A stretch of DNA of 64,000 nt from an uncultured Geobacteraceae bacterium (GTDB lineage: Bacteria > Desulfobacterota > Desulfuromonadia > Geobacterales > Pseudopelobacteraceae), in contig CAJAFV010000036.1 in assembly GCA_903939115.1 (NCBI GenBank), forward strand, positions 1 through 64,000, in the 5' to 3' direction. Below the pieces are notes generated by a model. The model did no database searches. It saw nothing but the letters and a program-made list of their open reading frames with translations, and was not told where the DNA came from. The translations under genes were made by a program, and so were the position numbers. This document shows positions 27,504-35,283 of the stretch, piece by piece. Position 1 is the stretch's first letter; each line of letters opens with the position of its first letter.

Positions 27504-28097
27504 ATGAAAAAGTCACTTGGAGCAAAAACCTTACTCTTTCCAACACCGGTCTTGATGGTCGGAACCTATGATCACGACGGAAAACCGAACCTGATGAACG
27601 TCGCCTGGGGAGGGATCTGCTGTTCTCAGCCACCGTGCGTCGCGATCTCCACGCGCAAAGCGACCTATACCCATGCGGCCATACTTGAGCGCAAAGCCTT
27701 TACGGTCGGAATAGCCTGCGAATCAAGGATGGTAGAAGCTGATTACGTCGGGATTGCTTCCGGTCGTGATGTCGACAAGTTTGCCGTCTCAGGATTGACG
27801 CCTGTCAGAAGCGAGTCGGTAGATGCGCCCTATGCGGCGGAATTTCCTGTTGTACTGGAGTGCCTCCTGCTCCACGTTATAGAGATCGGCCAACACACGC
27901 AGTTCATTGGCGAAATAATCGATGTAAAGGCTGAAACTGACGTTATTGGTGAGGACGGCCTCCTCGATATCATGAAGATCGAGCCGCTCATCTTTGATAC
28001 CTCCCGCAAGGGGTACCATGGCGTCGGCCCACTCTTAGGGAAGGCTTTTACCAATGGCAATTTAGCAGACCCTTTGACCAAGACAATAATCCTTTAA
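27504..28097 (+). CDS. flavin reductase / flavoredoxin family protein
   Basis: This 197-residue protein belongs to the FMN-binding split-barrel flavoredoxin group. The N-terminal 'PTPVLMVGTYDHDGKPNLMN' has the family pattern P-x-x-x-x-x-x-x-x-x-x-G-x-x-N, followed by 'CVAISTRKATYTH'. A later 'FIGEI' strand also fits. It should bind FMN and transfer electrons, possibly with ferredoxin or NAD(P)H as donor. 'agggggat' gives a strong ribosome binding site before ATG 27504. It starts a run of small genes in the same direction. Confidence 0.85.
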   Translation: MKKSLGAKTLLFPTPVLMVGTYDHDGKPNLMNVAWGGICCSQPPCVAISTRKATYTHAAILERKAFTVGIACESRMVEADYVGIASGRDVDKFAVSGLTPVRSESVDAPYAAEFPVVLECLLLHVIEIGQHTQFIGEIIDVKAETDVIGEDGLLDIMKIEPLIFDTSRKGYHGVGPLLGKAFTNGNLADPLTKTIIL

Positions 28098-28126
28098 GGA
28101 TAAGATCGTAGACTCTGGAGATAACT

Positions 28127-28309
28127 ATGGCTATGACCGTCGCAATAAAAAACAACAAACTCTACATAGAGATAGACCTGGAGAAACCGACACCATCTTC
28201 ATCCGGCAAGACTCTGGTGGTTGCCAGCTCGCGGGGAAATGCCGTTACAACTGCTGAAGTGGACGGTAAGCCGGTCACTATCGGCTTGAACGCATATATT
28301 AAAAAGTGA
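28127..28309 (+). CDS. 60-residue conserved-looking hypothetical protein
   Basis: The 60-residue product starts 'MAMTVAIKNNKLYIEIDLE' and has alternating strands and a Gly/Ser-rich middle ('PSSSGKTLVVASSRGN'), suggesting a small beta protein. A 'ggag' site lies nine bases ahead of the ATG. Its stop TGA shares the A with the next ATG (TGATG), a sign of translational coupling. No function recognised. Confidence 0.6.
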   Translation: MAMTVAIKNNKLYIEIDLEKPTPSSSGKTLVVASSRGNAVTTAEVDGKPVTIGLNAYIKK

Positions 28310-28572
28310 TGAAGGCGGTAGTTTATTCGGTTACATACCGGATTGCTTTAACGGATGCCCAACAGGCGAGACTCGACAGGAAGTGGCCTGACGGCGATCC
28401 TTTTATCTCCTATGAGAAAATCGCATTCATTCTGGAGCCGCTTCCGGTTGAAGATGTCTACTGGTCACACCACACCGGACAATTTCTCTATTTTACCGTT
28501 CGCGGAGATGATATTGAAGGTACGGCTGCAGAGGTGGTCGAAAGACTCGAAGCAAAATTGGGTGCGGCTTGA
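28309..28572 (+). CDS. 87-residue hypothetical protein coupled to the preceding gene
   Basis: I chose ATG 28309 because it forms a TGATG overlap with the upstream stop; GTG 28306 is possible. The product 'MKAVVYSVTYRIALTDAQQA...' ends with an amphipathic helix 'AAEVVERLEAKL'. It has no Cys, no membrane segment and no known motif I recognise. The tight coupling suggests it works with the 60-residue protein upstream. Confidence 0.6.
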   Translation: MKAVVYSVTYRIALTDAQQARLDRKWPDGDPFISYEKIAFILEPLPVEDVYWSHHTGQFLYFTVRGDDIEGTAAEVVERLEAKLGAA

Positions 28573-28614
28573 TTTTAGGGCATAGTGTGAGCACCATCAA
28601 GGAGCTTTTGAAAA

Positions 28615-29184
28615 ATGACCTGTCCATTCTGTAAAGAATACATTCTCGACGGTGCCATCAAGTGCAGGCATTGCGGATCAATGCTCAACCTGGACCCGTA
28701 CAGCACCACGAGCGTTGATACCATTACGGCTGATGAAATCCGCGCCTTTGTGGGCACGAATGCATATTACTACATCCAGAATTTCTCCAGGTTCACCATT
28801 ATGGGACGCGAGAAGTTTTGTGTCACCTGGAATTGGAACTGCTTCGGCTTCACGTTTCTGTGGATGCTCTACCGGAAGATGTATGCGCTTGCGCTGGTAA
28901 CCTTCATCGTTTTCTGCATCCCCGGTGTCAACGTTCTGCTGCATATCGGGGCCGGAATGATTGGAAACTACCTGTACTACAGGCATGTTAAGGCAAAGAT
29001 TATTGAAATACGCACGACTCAGTCACCGCAAAATATCGTGCCCGTTCTTCAGGAAACGGGAGGTGTCAACAGATGGATCGTGACGGTCGGGATCATCATC
29101 AGTATTCTTATGGCGATTCTCTTTACAGTATTCTTTTCTGCCATGATTGCCGCTATGGGGCATTTTGTCGGAATAACGATATGA
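28615..29184 (+). CDS. zinc-ribbon membrane protein of DUF2628 type
   Basis: The 189-residue protein starts with a zinc ribbon 'CPFCKEYILDGAIKCRHCG' (residues 3-21). After a soluble stretch come hydrophobic segments at about 80-115 and 145-185. The middle 'FCVTWNWNCFGFTFLWMLYRKMY' is typical for DUF2628 membrane proteins, where a Trp/Asn-rich motif precedes the helices. The function of this family is unknown. ATG 28615 stands behind a weak 'aagga' site. Confidence 0.8.
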   Translation: MTCPFCKEYILDGAIKCRHCGSMLNLDPYSTTSVDTITADEIRAFVGTNAYYYIQNFSRFTIMGREKFCVTWNWNCFGFTFLWMLYRKMYALALVTFIVFCIPGVNVLLHIGAGMIGNYLYYRHVKAKIIEIRTTQSPQNIVPVLQETGGVNRWIVTVGIIISILMAILFTVFFSAMIAAMGHFVGITI

Positions 29185-29271
29185 TTTTTCGCAGAGAGCA
29201 GGGTGCTGATGGTGCGGATACATCCGGTCGGTTGATAAAGCGCGGTTCTGAACAAAAAGGACTCAAAGAGT

Positions 29272-29685
29272 ATGCTCAAATGTGAAGAATCTCCTCCCGG
29301 CCAACTTCTTTTGGCCATCCGCCAATTCAATAACCGTGAGTGGTACGACTGTCATGAAACCATTGAAGAACTCTGGATCGGTGCAACCGGTGAGATGCGG
29401 GACTTTCTTCAGGGGACTCTCCAAATCTCGGTAGCCCTGCTTCATTGGCGTAATGGCAACCATAGTGGAGCGGTCAGTCTCCTTGCTGGCGGCGTAAAGT
29501 ACCTGAAGCATGTGTCTGATGTCTGCCTGTGGGTAGACGTGTCGGCTCTTATAGCTGATTCAGAACGTGTACGCGTATCGTTGGAAGAGCTTGGAAAAGA
29601 ACATATGGGATTACTTGATTCTGCACTCATACCGCAGATAAAGACGGTTTCGACTTTTCGGCATTCATCTGTACCCGGGGAATAA
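29272..29685 (+). CDS. DUF309-family protein
   Basis: This 137-residue helical protein has the DUF309 signature: 'FNNREWYDCHETIEELW' (F-N-x-x-x-(F/Y)-x-x-x-H-E-x-x-E-x-x-W) and 'FLQGTLQISVALLHWRNGN'. The His-Glu-Glu set could bind a metal. No function is established for the family. It stands alone, 87 bases after the DUF2628 gene and well before the aminotransferase. Confidence 0.8.
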   Translation: MLKCEESPPGQLLLAIRQFNNREWYDCHETIEELWIGATGEMRDFLQGTLQISVALLHWRNGNHSGAVSLLAGGVKYLKHVSDVCLWVDVSALIADSERVRVSLEELGKEHMGLLDSALIPQIKTVSTFRHSSVPGE

Positions 29686-29869
29686 TTGCAGATCAATGCA
29701 TTTTCCAAAACCGACAAAAAATGTTCAAACATCACAAACAACCGGCTTTAAATAAAAACACTGCAAAATCAGCATGTTTTAGCTGTAAATGCTTGACTCA
29801 TCCGCCCATTGGCAGTAATATCTCGCGCCTGTCATCGCTATCATAAAATAATAATGGAGGAAGTTCCGT

Positions 29870-31066
29870 ATGGCAATTGCAATGAAGATCGCCAGTCAGA
29901 TATCTAAATCATCCTGGATCCGCAGAATGTTCGAAGAGGGAGAGCGCTTACGTCAGGAATTCGGCGCCGACAAAATTTATGATTTTACGCTTGGCAACCC
30001 TGACGTTGAGCCGCCCGAATCTTTCAGTCACGAGTTGCTGGAATTGGCAAAGAATCCGCTGCGCGGCATGCATCGCTATATGAACAACGCGGGCTATGCG
30101 GAAACCAGGGGCGCAGTTGCGGAAAAAATATCCAGAGACGCCGGCCTTACCGTGCCTGCCGATAACATCATCATGACGTGCGGAGCCGGCGGAGCTCTAA
30201 ATGTGGTACTCAAAACCATCCTTAACCCTGGTGAAGAGGTCATCATTCTTGCGCCGTATTTTGTCGAGTACAAGTTTTATATCGATAATCATGGCGGTGT
30301 GCCGGTAGAGGTCTGGACGAACCGCGATACCTTTCAGCTCGACATTGACGCCATAGAAAAGGCCATCACCGCCAAAACCCGCGCCATTATCATCTGTTCC
30401 CCCAATAACCCGACCGGCGTTATTTATCCGGCGGAAAGCCTGAAGCGTCTCGGTGGTATTCTGAAACATATTCATGAACGAAACGGCCACCTTATTTATG
30501 TCATTTCCGATGAACCGTACGCCCGCATTGCGTTTGACGGCAATCATGTGCCAAATATATTCCCGTTGATTGAAAGCTCTATTATAGTGACATCGCACAG
30601 TAAAGACCTGGCCCTGCCTGGTGAACGAATCGGGTATCTGGCGGCTAACCCCCGTATGGCAACTGACGGACAATTTATAGAGGGTGCCATCTTCAGTAAT
30701 CGGGTTCTCGGCTTTGTTAATGCCCCGGCGTTGATGCAGCGACTGGTGGCCAAGCTGCAGGACGAATCAGTGGATATCGCCGAATATCAGGCAAAGCGCG
30801 ATCTGTTGGTGCGTGAGTTGCGGGGTATGGGATTTGAAATTGTCAAGCCTGACGGCGCATTTTACATTTTCCCGAAATCACCGCTGGCCGATGATGTGGA
30901 GTTTGTCAAGATGGCACAGAAACACCACATCCTTCTGGTGCCGGGGGCAGGTTTCGGCGCACCCGGTTTCTTCAGAATTGCCTACTGTTTTGATCTCAAG
31001 ATGATCGAGCGGAGTATTCCGGCGTGGCGTGCGCTGGCGAAAGAAGCGGGGCTGAATGTGGGATGA
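29870..31066 (+). CDS. class I PLP-dependent aminotransferase
   Basis: This 398-residue enzyme belongs to the aspartate-aminotransferase fold class I. It shows 'SPNNPTGVIY', 'VISDEPYARIAF' and the PLP lysine in 'TSHSKDLALPGERIGY', plus a late 'FFRIAYC' arginine that binds the substrate carboxylate. It transfers amino groups between an amino acid and 2-oxoglutarate or pyruvate; the exact substrate cannot be read. ATG 29870 follows 'ggagga'; ATG 29882 is an alternative. A strong terminator comes right after the stop. Confidence 0.9.
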   Translation: MAIAMKIASQISKSSWIRRMFEEGERLRQEFGADKIYDFTLGNPDVEPPESFSHELLELAKNPLRGMHRYMNNAGYAETRGAVAEKISRDAGLTVPADNIIMTCGAGGALNVVLKTILNPGEEVIILAPYFVEYKFYIDNHGGVPVEVWTNRDTFQLDIDAIEKAITAKTRAIIICSPNNPTGVIYPAESLKRLGGILKHIHERNGHLIYVISDEPYARIAFDGNHVPNIFPLIESSIIVTSHSKDLALPGERIGYLAANPRMATDGQFIEGAIFSNRVLGFVNAPALMQRLVAKLQDESVDIAEYQAKRDLLVRELRGMGFEIVKPDGAFYIFPKSPLADDVEFVKMAQKHHILLVPGAGFGAPGFFRIAYCFDLKMIERSIPAWRALAKEAGLNVG

Positions 31067-31075
31067 AGGATGAGG

Positions 31076-31112
31076 GGCGGAGGAGCTATGTACACAGCTC
31101 CTCCGCCTTTTT
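31076..31112 (+). terminator. strong intrinsic terminator between convergent genes
   Basis: A perfect 12-bp GC-rich stem, 'ggcggaggagct' with 'agctcctccgcc', encloses an 8-base loop and is followed by five T. It sits ten bases after the aminotransferase stop and can also end transcription of the convergent oligopeptidase gene. Confidence 0.9.
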
Positions 31113-31120
31113 AGGATAAA

Positions 31121-32890
31121 TCAGGCTATCAGCTTCAACTCTTCTATCAAACCAGCCAGGACATCGTACCCTTTTTGCCAAAATCCGCTGTCCTTGATGT
31201 CGATACCGGCAAGACGGGCGGTGTCGGCTGGTGAAAGAGCTCCGCCTGATTCCAGCAGGGCGTGGTAACCGGGTTTGAACGCGTCACCCTCTTCGCGATA
31301 TTTCTGAAACAGCGCCAATACCAACAGCTCGGCAAATGTGTAGGAATAACAGTAAAAGCGGCTATGAATAAAGTGGCTGATGTAGCTCCATCCCCATCGA
31401 TAGGCGGGAATCATCTCGACCGTGTCGCCATACAGTTTGCCGTTTTCCTCAAGCCATATTTCAGCAATACGGTCATTCGAGAGCAGTCCCTCCGTCCGTT
31501 CGTTATGCAGGCGCAGTTCGAAGCGTGTCAACACGGTCTGACGGAAAGTCGTGGCGATAATGTCTTCAATTTTGGCACAGAGCAGCGAGCGGCGGACTAT
31601 TGGATCTCGTTCGTTATCCAGCAGCTTGCGGGTCAGCAGCATTTCGCCGAATACCGATGCGGTTTCGGCAAGCGGGAGCGGGGCATGATAGTTCAAGGCG
31701 CTCTGCTTCTGGGAAATAACAAAGTGCAGACCGTGACCGGCTTCATGGGCTATGGTCGCCAGATCGCGCAACGTACCGGTAAAGTTCAACAACAGAAACG
31801 GCGGCAGGTCAGGTGATATCCCCATCGCGAACGCGCCCCCCGATTTTCCGGTGCGCGGCATGACGTCAACCCGTCGTTCAGAAAAGAATGCTTCGACTAC
31901 GTCGCCAAACTCAGGGGAATAGTCCCGGTATGACTCCACTACCAGAGCGCGGGCCTCATCAAAAGCATAGGCGCGTTCAGTTTCGGCCACCGGGGCATAG
32001 ATATCACAGTTGCGCAGCTTATCCATCTTGAGCATGCCGGCTTTGATGCGGAAATAGTCCTGCGCCAGGCCGTAATTAGCCTCGGTTATGCACATAAGGT
32101 GTTCAACAGCTTCGTCCGGGATCTCGTTGCCGATGTTGGTCGGCTGGATCGGCGTCTGATACTGACGCAACTCCATCTCCTGGCCATGATCGAGGGCCAT
32201 GTTGTTGAACACCGCGTTAAAGACGATGCCATGCTCACCGTGCCGCTCCAGGAATGTTGTCATTGCCCGGAAGCGGACATCGGGCGATGTGTTGTGCAGC
32301 AGCGACAGCAGCTCTTCACCGGTAAACTCCCGCTGTTCGCCATCAAGCTCCATCTTGTACACGAACGACGCTGAAAGCTCATCGAACAGTTTGGTAAAAG
32401 CGCGTACACCAGTCAGATCCTTGCGAGTCAGGAGTCGTTCCTCATTCTCTTTAAGGGTATGGGGGCGAAATTTACGAATGCCATTCAGAAAATGGAGATA
32501 TCCGGCAGCATCGGGATACGAACGGAATAATTCAAAGCGCCCGTCATTCAGCTCCATAAGCTCCAGATCGAAAAACAGCAGTTGCTGGGAAAGTTTGCTG
32601 CCTAATTCAGAGCAGCGCTGGGAAAGCGCCCGATACAGTTCATTGCCCGAATCCGAGGCAAAGAGCAGATGTGCGTAACAAAACGGCTTTGCCATGCGGG
32701 ATTGAAGGGCCTCATACTCGCGAATAGCTGCCAGAAGAACCGGGTTGTCAAGAGCAGCGACCTTTTCGAAATAGCTGCTGCGAAAATCAGCTGCCAACTG
32801 TTCAAATGAGCCAAGATCGGTCTCTAATTCCGGTGAATCCGGGGCAGGATAGAGCAGAGTAGTGTTCCATGTTAGATCGTTTTGCGTCAT
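31121..32890 (-). CDS. pepF: oligoendopeptidase F-like M3-family metallopeptidase
   Basis: This 589-residue protein has the zinc motif HExxH in 'IAHEAGHGLHF' at about residue 385 and the M3B 'GKSGGAF' and 'FNFTG'-type segments just before it, matching the PepF subgroup. It is expected to cut short peptides in the cytoplasm; no signal peptide is seen. Family proteins of this subgroup are about 590-600 residues, so the length is complete. It is transcribed alone, with the tRNA gene divergent upstream. Confidence 0.92.
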   Translation of the reverse strand: MTQNDLTWNTTLLYPAPDSPELETDLGSFEQLAADFRSSYFEKVAALDNPVLLAAIREYEALQSRMAKPFCYAHLLFASDSGNELYRALSQRCSELGSKLSQQLLFFDLELMELNDGRFELFRSYPDAAGYLHFLNGIRKFRPHTLKENEERLLTRKDLTGVRAFTKLFDELSASFVYKMELDGEQREFTGEELLSLLHNTSPDVRFRAMTTFLERHGEHGIVFNAVFNNMALDHGQEMELRQYQTPIQPTNIGNEIPDEAVEHLMCITEANYGLAQDYFRIKAGMLKMDKLRNCDIYAPVAETERAYAFDEARALVVESYRDYSPEFGDVVEAFFSERRVDVMPRTGKSGGAFAMGISPDLPPFLLLNFTGTLRDLATIAHEAGHGLHFVISQKQSALNYHAPLPLAETASVFGEMLLTRKLLDNERDPIVRRSLLCAKIEDIIATTFRQTVLTRFELRLHNERTEGLLSNDRIAEIWLEENGKLYGDTVEMIPAYRWGWSYISHFIHSRFYCYSYTFAELLVLALFQKYREEGDAFKPGYHALLESGGALSPADTARLAGIDIKDSGFWQKGYDVLAGLIEELKLIA

Positions 32891-33040
32891 AAGGGTCTCC
32901 GGTTGATTTGTGATGTCAGGTTGTGAACATTACACCGTATACTTTGGTGCGTCAAGGTGGAGGCTAGTTGTTTCAAGGTTGGTGGGCAGAAAAACATTGA
33001 CACTTCAGAATTAGTTTGTTAAATAAACAGTTCACTTTCT

Positions 33041-33116
33041 GGGGGTGTAGCTCAGCTGGGAGAGCGCTTGGCTGGCAGCCAAGAGGTCATCGGTTCGATC
33101 CCGTTCACCTCCACCA
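33041..33116 (+). tRNA. tRNA-Ala with anticodon GGC
   Basis: A full cloverleaf can be drawn. The acceptor stem pairs gggggtg with cacctcc, the D arm is 'gctcagctgggagagc', the anticodon stem 'cttgg/ccaag' encloses 'ctggcag' with anticodon GGC at 33074-33076, and the T loop is 'ttcgatc'. The 3' CCA is encoded. One T-T mismatch is seen in the T stem (second pair). A terminator follows ten bases downstream. Confidence 0.96.
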
Positions 33117-33125
33117 AAAATTCAA

Positions 33126-33155
33126 GGGGTTAGCTTTATGCTAGCCCCTTTTTTT
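33126..33155 (+). terminator. intrinsic terminator of the tRNA-Ala gene
   Basis: A nine-pair stem 'ggggttagc/gctagcccc' with a five-base loop is followed by seven T. It lies directly behind the tRNA, as expected for a single-tRNA transcript. Confidence 0.9.
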
Positions 33156-33418
33156 ATGCCGTTTTTCCCCTCTGTCATGAAAACGTGAAATTGGAACAGT
33201 TTAACTGCAGCAAGATAGTGAAGTGTCTCTTTCCGAAATAGATGCATCCATGAGGACTCAAAAACTGCAAGGGCTTTCGTGCCAAGCTGAGTAAACGGGT
33301 TGAACATATCTCGCTGTTAAATGAAACATTCACAAAAGTATCCATGGCGGACACCCCTTTTGCCACTCACACACATCCCTCTATTCCACCACAAATGACG
33401 GTCGCGCACTAATGTCAC
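33156..33418. other. noncoding stretch after the tRNA
   Basis: No gene, repeat of the tRNA end or mobile-element part was found here. Two short minus-strand frames exist but lack ribosome binding sites and protein-like composition. Confidence 0.5.
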
Positions 33419-34090
33419 CTACTCGAATTTACTCCAACGGGTCCAATAACCCTTTCTACAGTGATTATTGCATCTTAGATATTTCCCGTTGCCCATACCC
33501 GATTCAGGAATCTGGCAGTCGCCGACCGCATCAACATCAATTTCACAGTTAAGTTTGGGTGCATCCAGCGTCCGCGTACCTTTCGTTATCTCCCAGTTAT
33601 TGCACGTTCCACAAAACGTGTCCTCTTTGGAATAATGCCAGATATCAGTCACCTGTTGCTGCTGTTTTACAGGTATTGATGCCGCCTCTCCTCTTACTGT
33701 CAAAGTTCCAAGGACTTTGCTTCCGCCGCCCCTGAACATGGCATGTAACACATTTCGCGTTAACTTGAATAATGAGTGATTTTCCCAAGGAATCTTGTAA
33801 TGTTTGCTCAGGGATTTTGTGTCCTCAGTTATTACATTAAACCCTGTCAGTGCCGTAATATCATATGTTGATTGATCAACTGCAGTATGAACCTGCAGTG
33901 GGTGAGTCTCAACCGATGAAGGTTCAGATATTTCTTCAAGAGGGAACAATTCTTCCAAATCTTCTGGTATCATATTGTCGAAAGTGAAATTGTGCTTACA
34001 TATCTTGCATTTTATGTCGGATTTACCCTGCGGAAGTTTTGTTTCATTGATATTCGCTGTTATACCGCAATTCGGGCATGATATCTTCAT
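33419..34090 (-). CDS. zinc-ribbon protein of unknown function with Cys-rich C-terminus
   Basis: This 223-residue protein begins with an MJ0042-type zinc ribbon ('CPNCGITANINETKLP' and 'IKCKICKHNFTF'), found at the start of many delta-proteobacterial membrane or regulatory proteins. The central part is acidic and low in structure. The last 80 residues have five Cys and two His ('FCGTCNNWEITKGT', 'CNNHCRKGYW'), perhaps a second metal site. No membrane helix is present. The function is unknown; it is surrounded by sparse, more AT-rich sequence. Confidence 0.75.
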   Translation of the reverse strand: MKISCPNCGITANINETKLPQGKSDIKCKICKHNFTFDNMIPEDLEELFPLEEISEPSSVETHPLQVHTAVDQSTYDITALTGFNVITEDTKSLSKHYKIPWENHSLFKLTRNVLHAMFRGGGSKVLGTLTVRGEAASIPVKQQQQVTDIWHYSKEDTFCGTCNNWEITKGTRTLDAPKLNCEIDVDAVGDCQIPESGMGNGKYLRCNNHCRKGYWTRWSKFE

Positions 34091-34344
34091 ACTAACTCCA
34101 TCCAGCTATAAAGTTGACAACCTCTTCATAAATGTCAAACGGAACGGCAGGCTATTCCACGCTCCTCCTTGCACTATGTTGTTATTATCAGCTTCTGCAT
34201 ACGCAGTCCATTGCTATTTATGAGGTGTTGTCACTCACCTTTTCACTGCCTGTGTGCTGAAGTATTTGAATCTGAAAATTTGACTTTTTAAAAAAATGAT
34301 GTAGATTCTACTGAAAAATATAAATAGTTCTGAAGGGAATACGC
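34091..34344. other. divergent intergenic region
   Basis: This 254-base AT-rich gap lies between the zinc-ribbon gene (minus) and the short membrane gene at 34345 (plus) and should contain both promoters. No further structure was recognised. Confidence 0.45.
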
Positions 34345-34521
34345 ATGGGATTTATTATTGGCTTAGTTGTTGTGGTTTTCTCGATTGTTCAGATCGTCGA
34401 CTGCCTTAAAAGTAATTTTACCGGATATAACAAGATAGTTTGGATTCTTGCTCTGATCTTTCTAGGCCCGCTTGGAGCACTTATCTACTACTTTGTCGGG
34501 AAGGATCAGAAGGTTCTCTGA
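34345..34521 (+). CDS. 58-residue PLDc_N-like membrane protein
   Basis: ATG 34345 follows 'gaaggg' and opens a 58-residue frame with two membrane helices (about 3-20 and 31-50). The spacing and the sequence 'KIVWILALIFLGPLGALIYYFVG' region match the PLDc_N domain, a two-helix module found at the start of cardiolipin synthases and also as stand-alone small proteins ('VWILxxxFxxPxGAxxYxxxG'). It is complete and ends with a short charged tail. The role of stand-alone versions is not known. Confidence 0.8.
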   Translation: MGFIIGLVVVVFSIVQIVDCLKSNFTGYNKIVWILALIFLGPLGALIYYFVGKDQKVL

Positions 34522-34558
34522 CTCTCCTCCTTCGCAAGTTGTATTTATATAATACAGG

Positions 34559-34595
34559 AAAGCCGCTAACCAGATTTGGAGGCGGCTTTGTTGCT
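34559..34595 (+). terminator. probable intrinsic terminator
   Basis: An eight-pair stem 'aaagccgc/gcggcttt' (34559-34566 with 34582-34589) is followed by a T-rich but interrupted tail. It sits 38 bases behind the PLDc_N-like gene. Confidence 0.6.
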
Positions 34596-34650
34596 TGTTG
34601 GCGGTTAATTCGGTGAAATGTGGTACTTACATTCAAGGGAGGGTCGATTT

Positions 34651-35265
34651 ATGAGTAATAATTCAACTGTTCTGTTGGTGCTTACTACTCGTACCGTTGC
34701 GGTAGCGCTCTGTTTGAGCGTTCTTAATGGATGCTTCGGTGATTATAAGCTTGTCTCGTTTGGCGACCAATCATCCATAACAGGATGGCATCAATATATA
34801 ACTCCGATACCTCCAAGAAATCCAACCGAAAATACTGTCGTTCGGGTCGCTCAATCCAAAAGAAATGACGCAACTGAAGATTCAGACATTTTGTTCATTG
34901 TCGACGATTTCACAAGAAAGAAATCGGTTCAGCAAGTTGATGTCGTTATTAAAACCACGAGTAAAGATCCGTTTCCCGAGAGGAGAGTGACCCGGTATCG
35001 TGTTCTTGACGGAATGATTGCTGCAATGTCAGATCCATCAGATGAATTTTATGTAGACGCAAATTTAGAACGCGCAATTCTTCGTGCAATAGCAAAAACA
35101 TGGGCGCCGGAACGAGTGGTGATATATAACGATGGCACTCGCACGATGGCAATAACGAGCCATGCGATCGACAAATGTTCCGCTGAAATTAAGATATATA
35201 AAGATGAACCCCAGAAGGGTACTTTGCTTGCTGAAAAAAGGTTAGCTTTTTGTTTTATTAAATAA
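34651..35265 (+). CDS. putative lipoprotein of unknown function
   Basis: I chose ATG 34651, which has 'gggaggg' eight bases upstream, rather than the in-frame ATG 34618. The 204-residue product has an N-terminal hydrophobic segment ending in 'LSVLNGC', an acceptable lipobox with the Cys at about residue 29, so export and lipidation are likely. The mature part has no motif I recognise; it is hydrophilic with alternating strands. Two later Cys may form a disulphide. It is the last gene before the convergent signalling operon. Confidence 0.7.
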   Translation: MSNNSTVLLVLTTRTVAVALCLSVLNGCFGDYKLVSFGDQSSITGWHQYITPIPPRNPTENTVVRVAQSKRNDATEDSDILFIVDDFTRKKSVQQVDVVIKTTSKDPFPERRVTRYRVLDGMIAAMSDPSDEFYVDANLERAILRAIAKTWAPERVVIYNDGTRTMAITSHAIDKCSAEIKIYKDEPQKGTLLAEKRLAFCFIK

Positions 35266-35283
35266 TTACCAGCGCTAATATTG

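Noticed and set aside
33175..33366. 63-codon minus-strand frame after the tRNA
   Set aside because: No ribosome binding site, no family resemblance, ordinary composition for noncoding sequence.
33041..35265. Genomic island inserted at tRNA-Ala
   Set aside because: The stretch after the tRNA is gene-poor and more AT-rich, but there is no integrase and I found no direct repeat of the tRNA 3' end.
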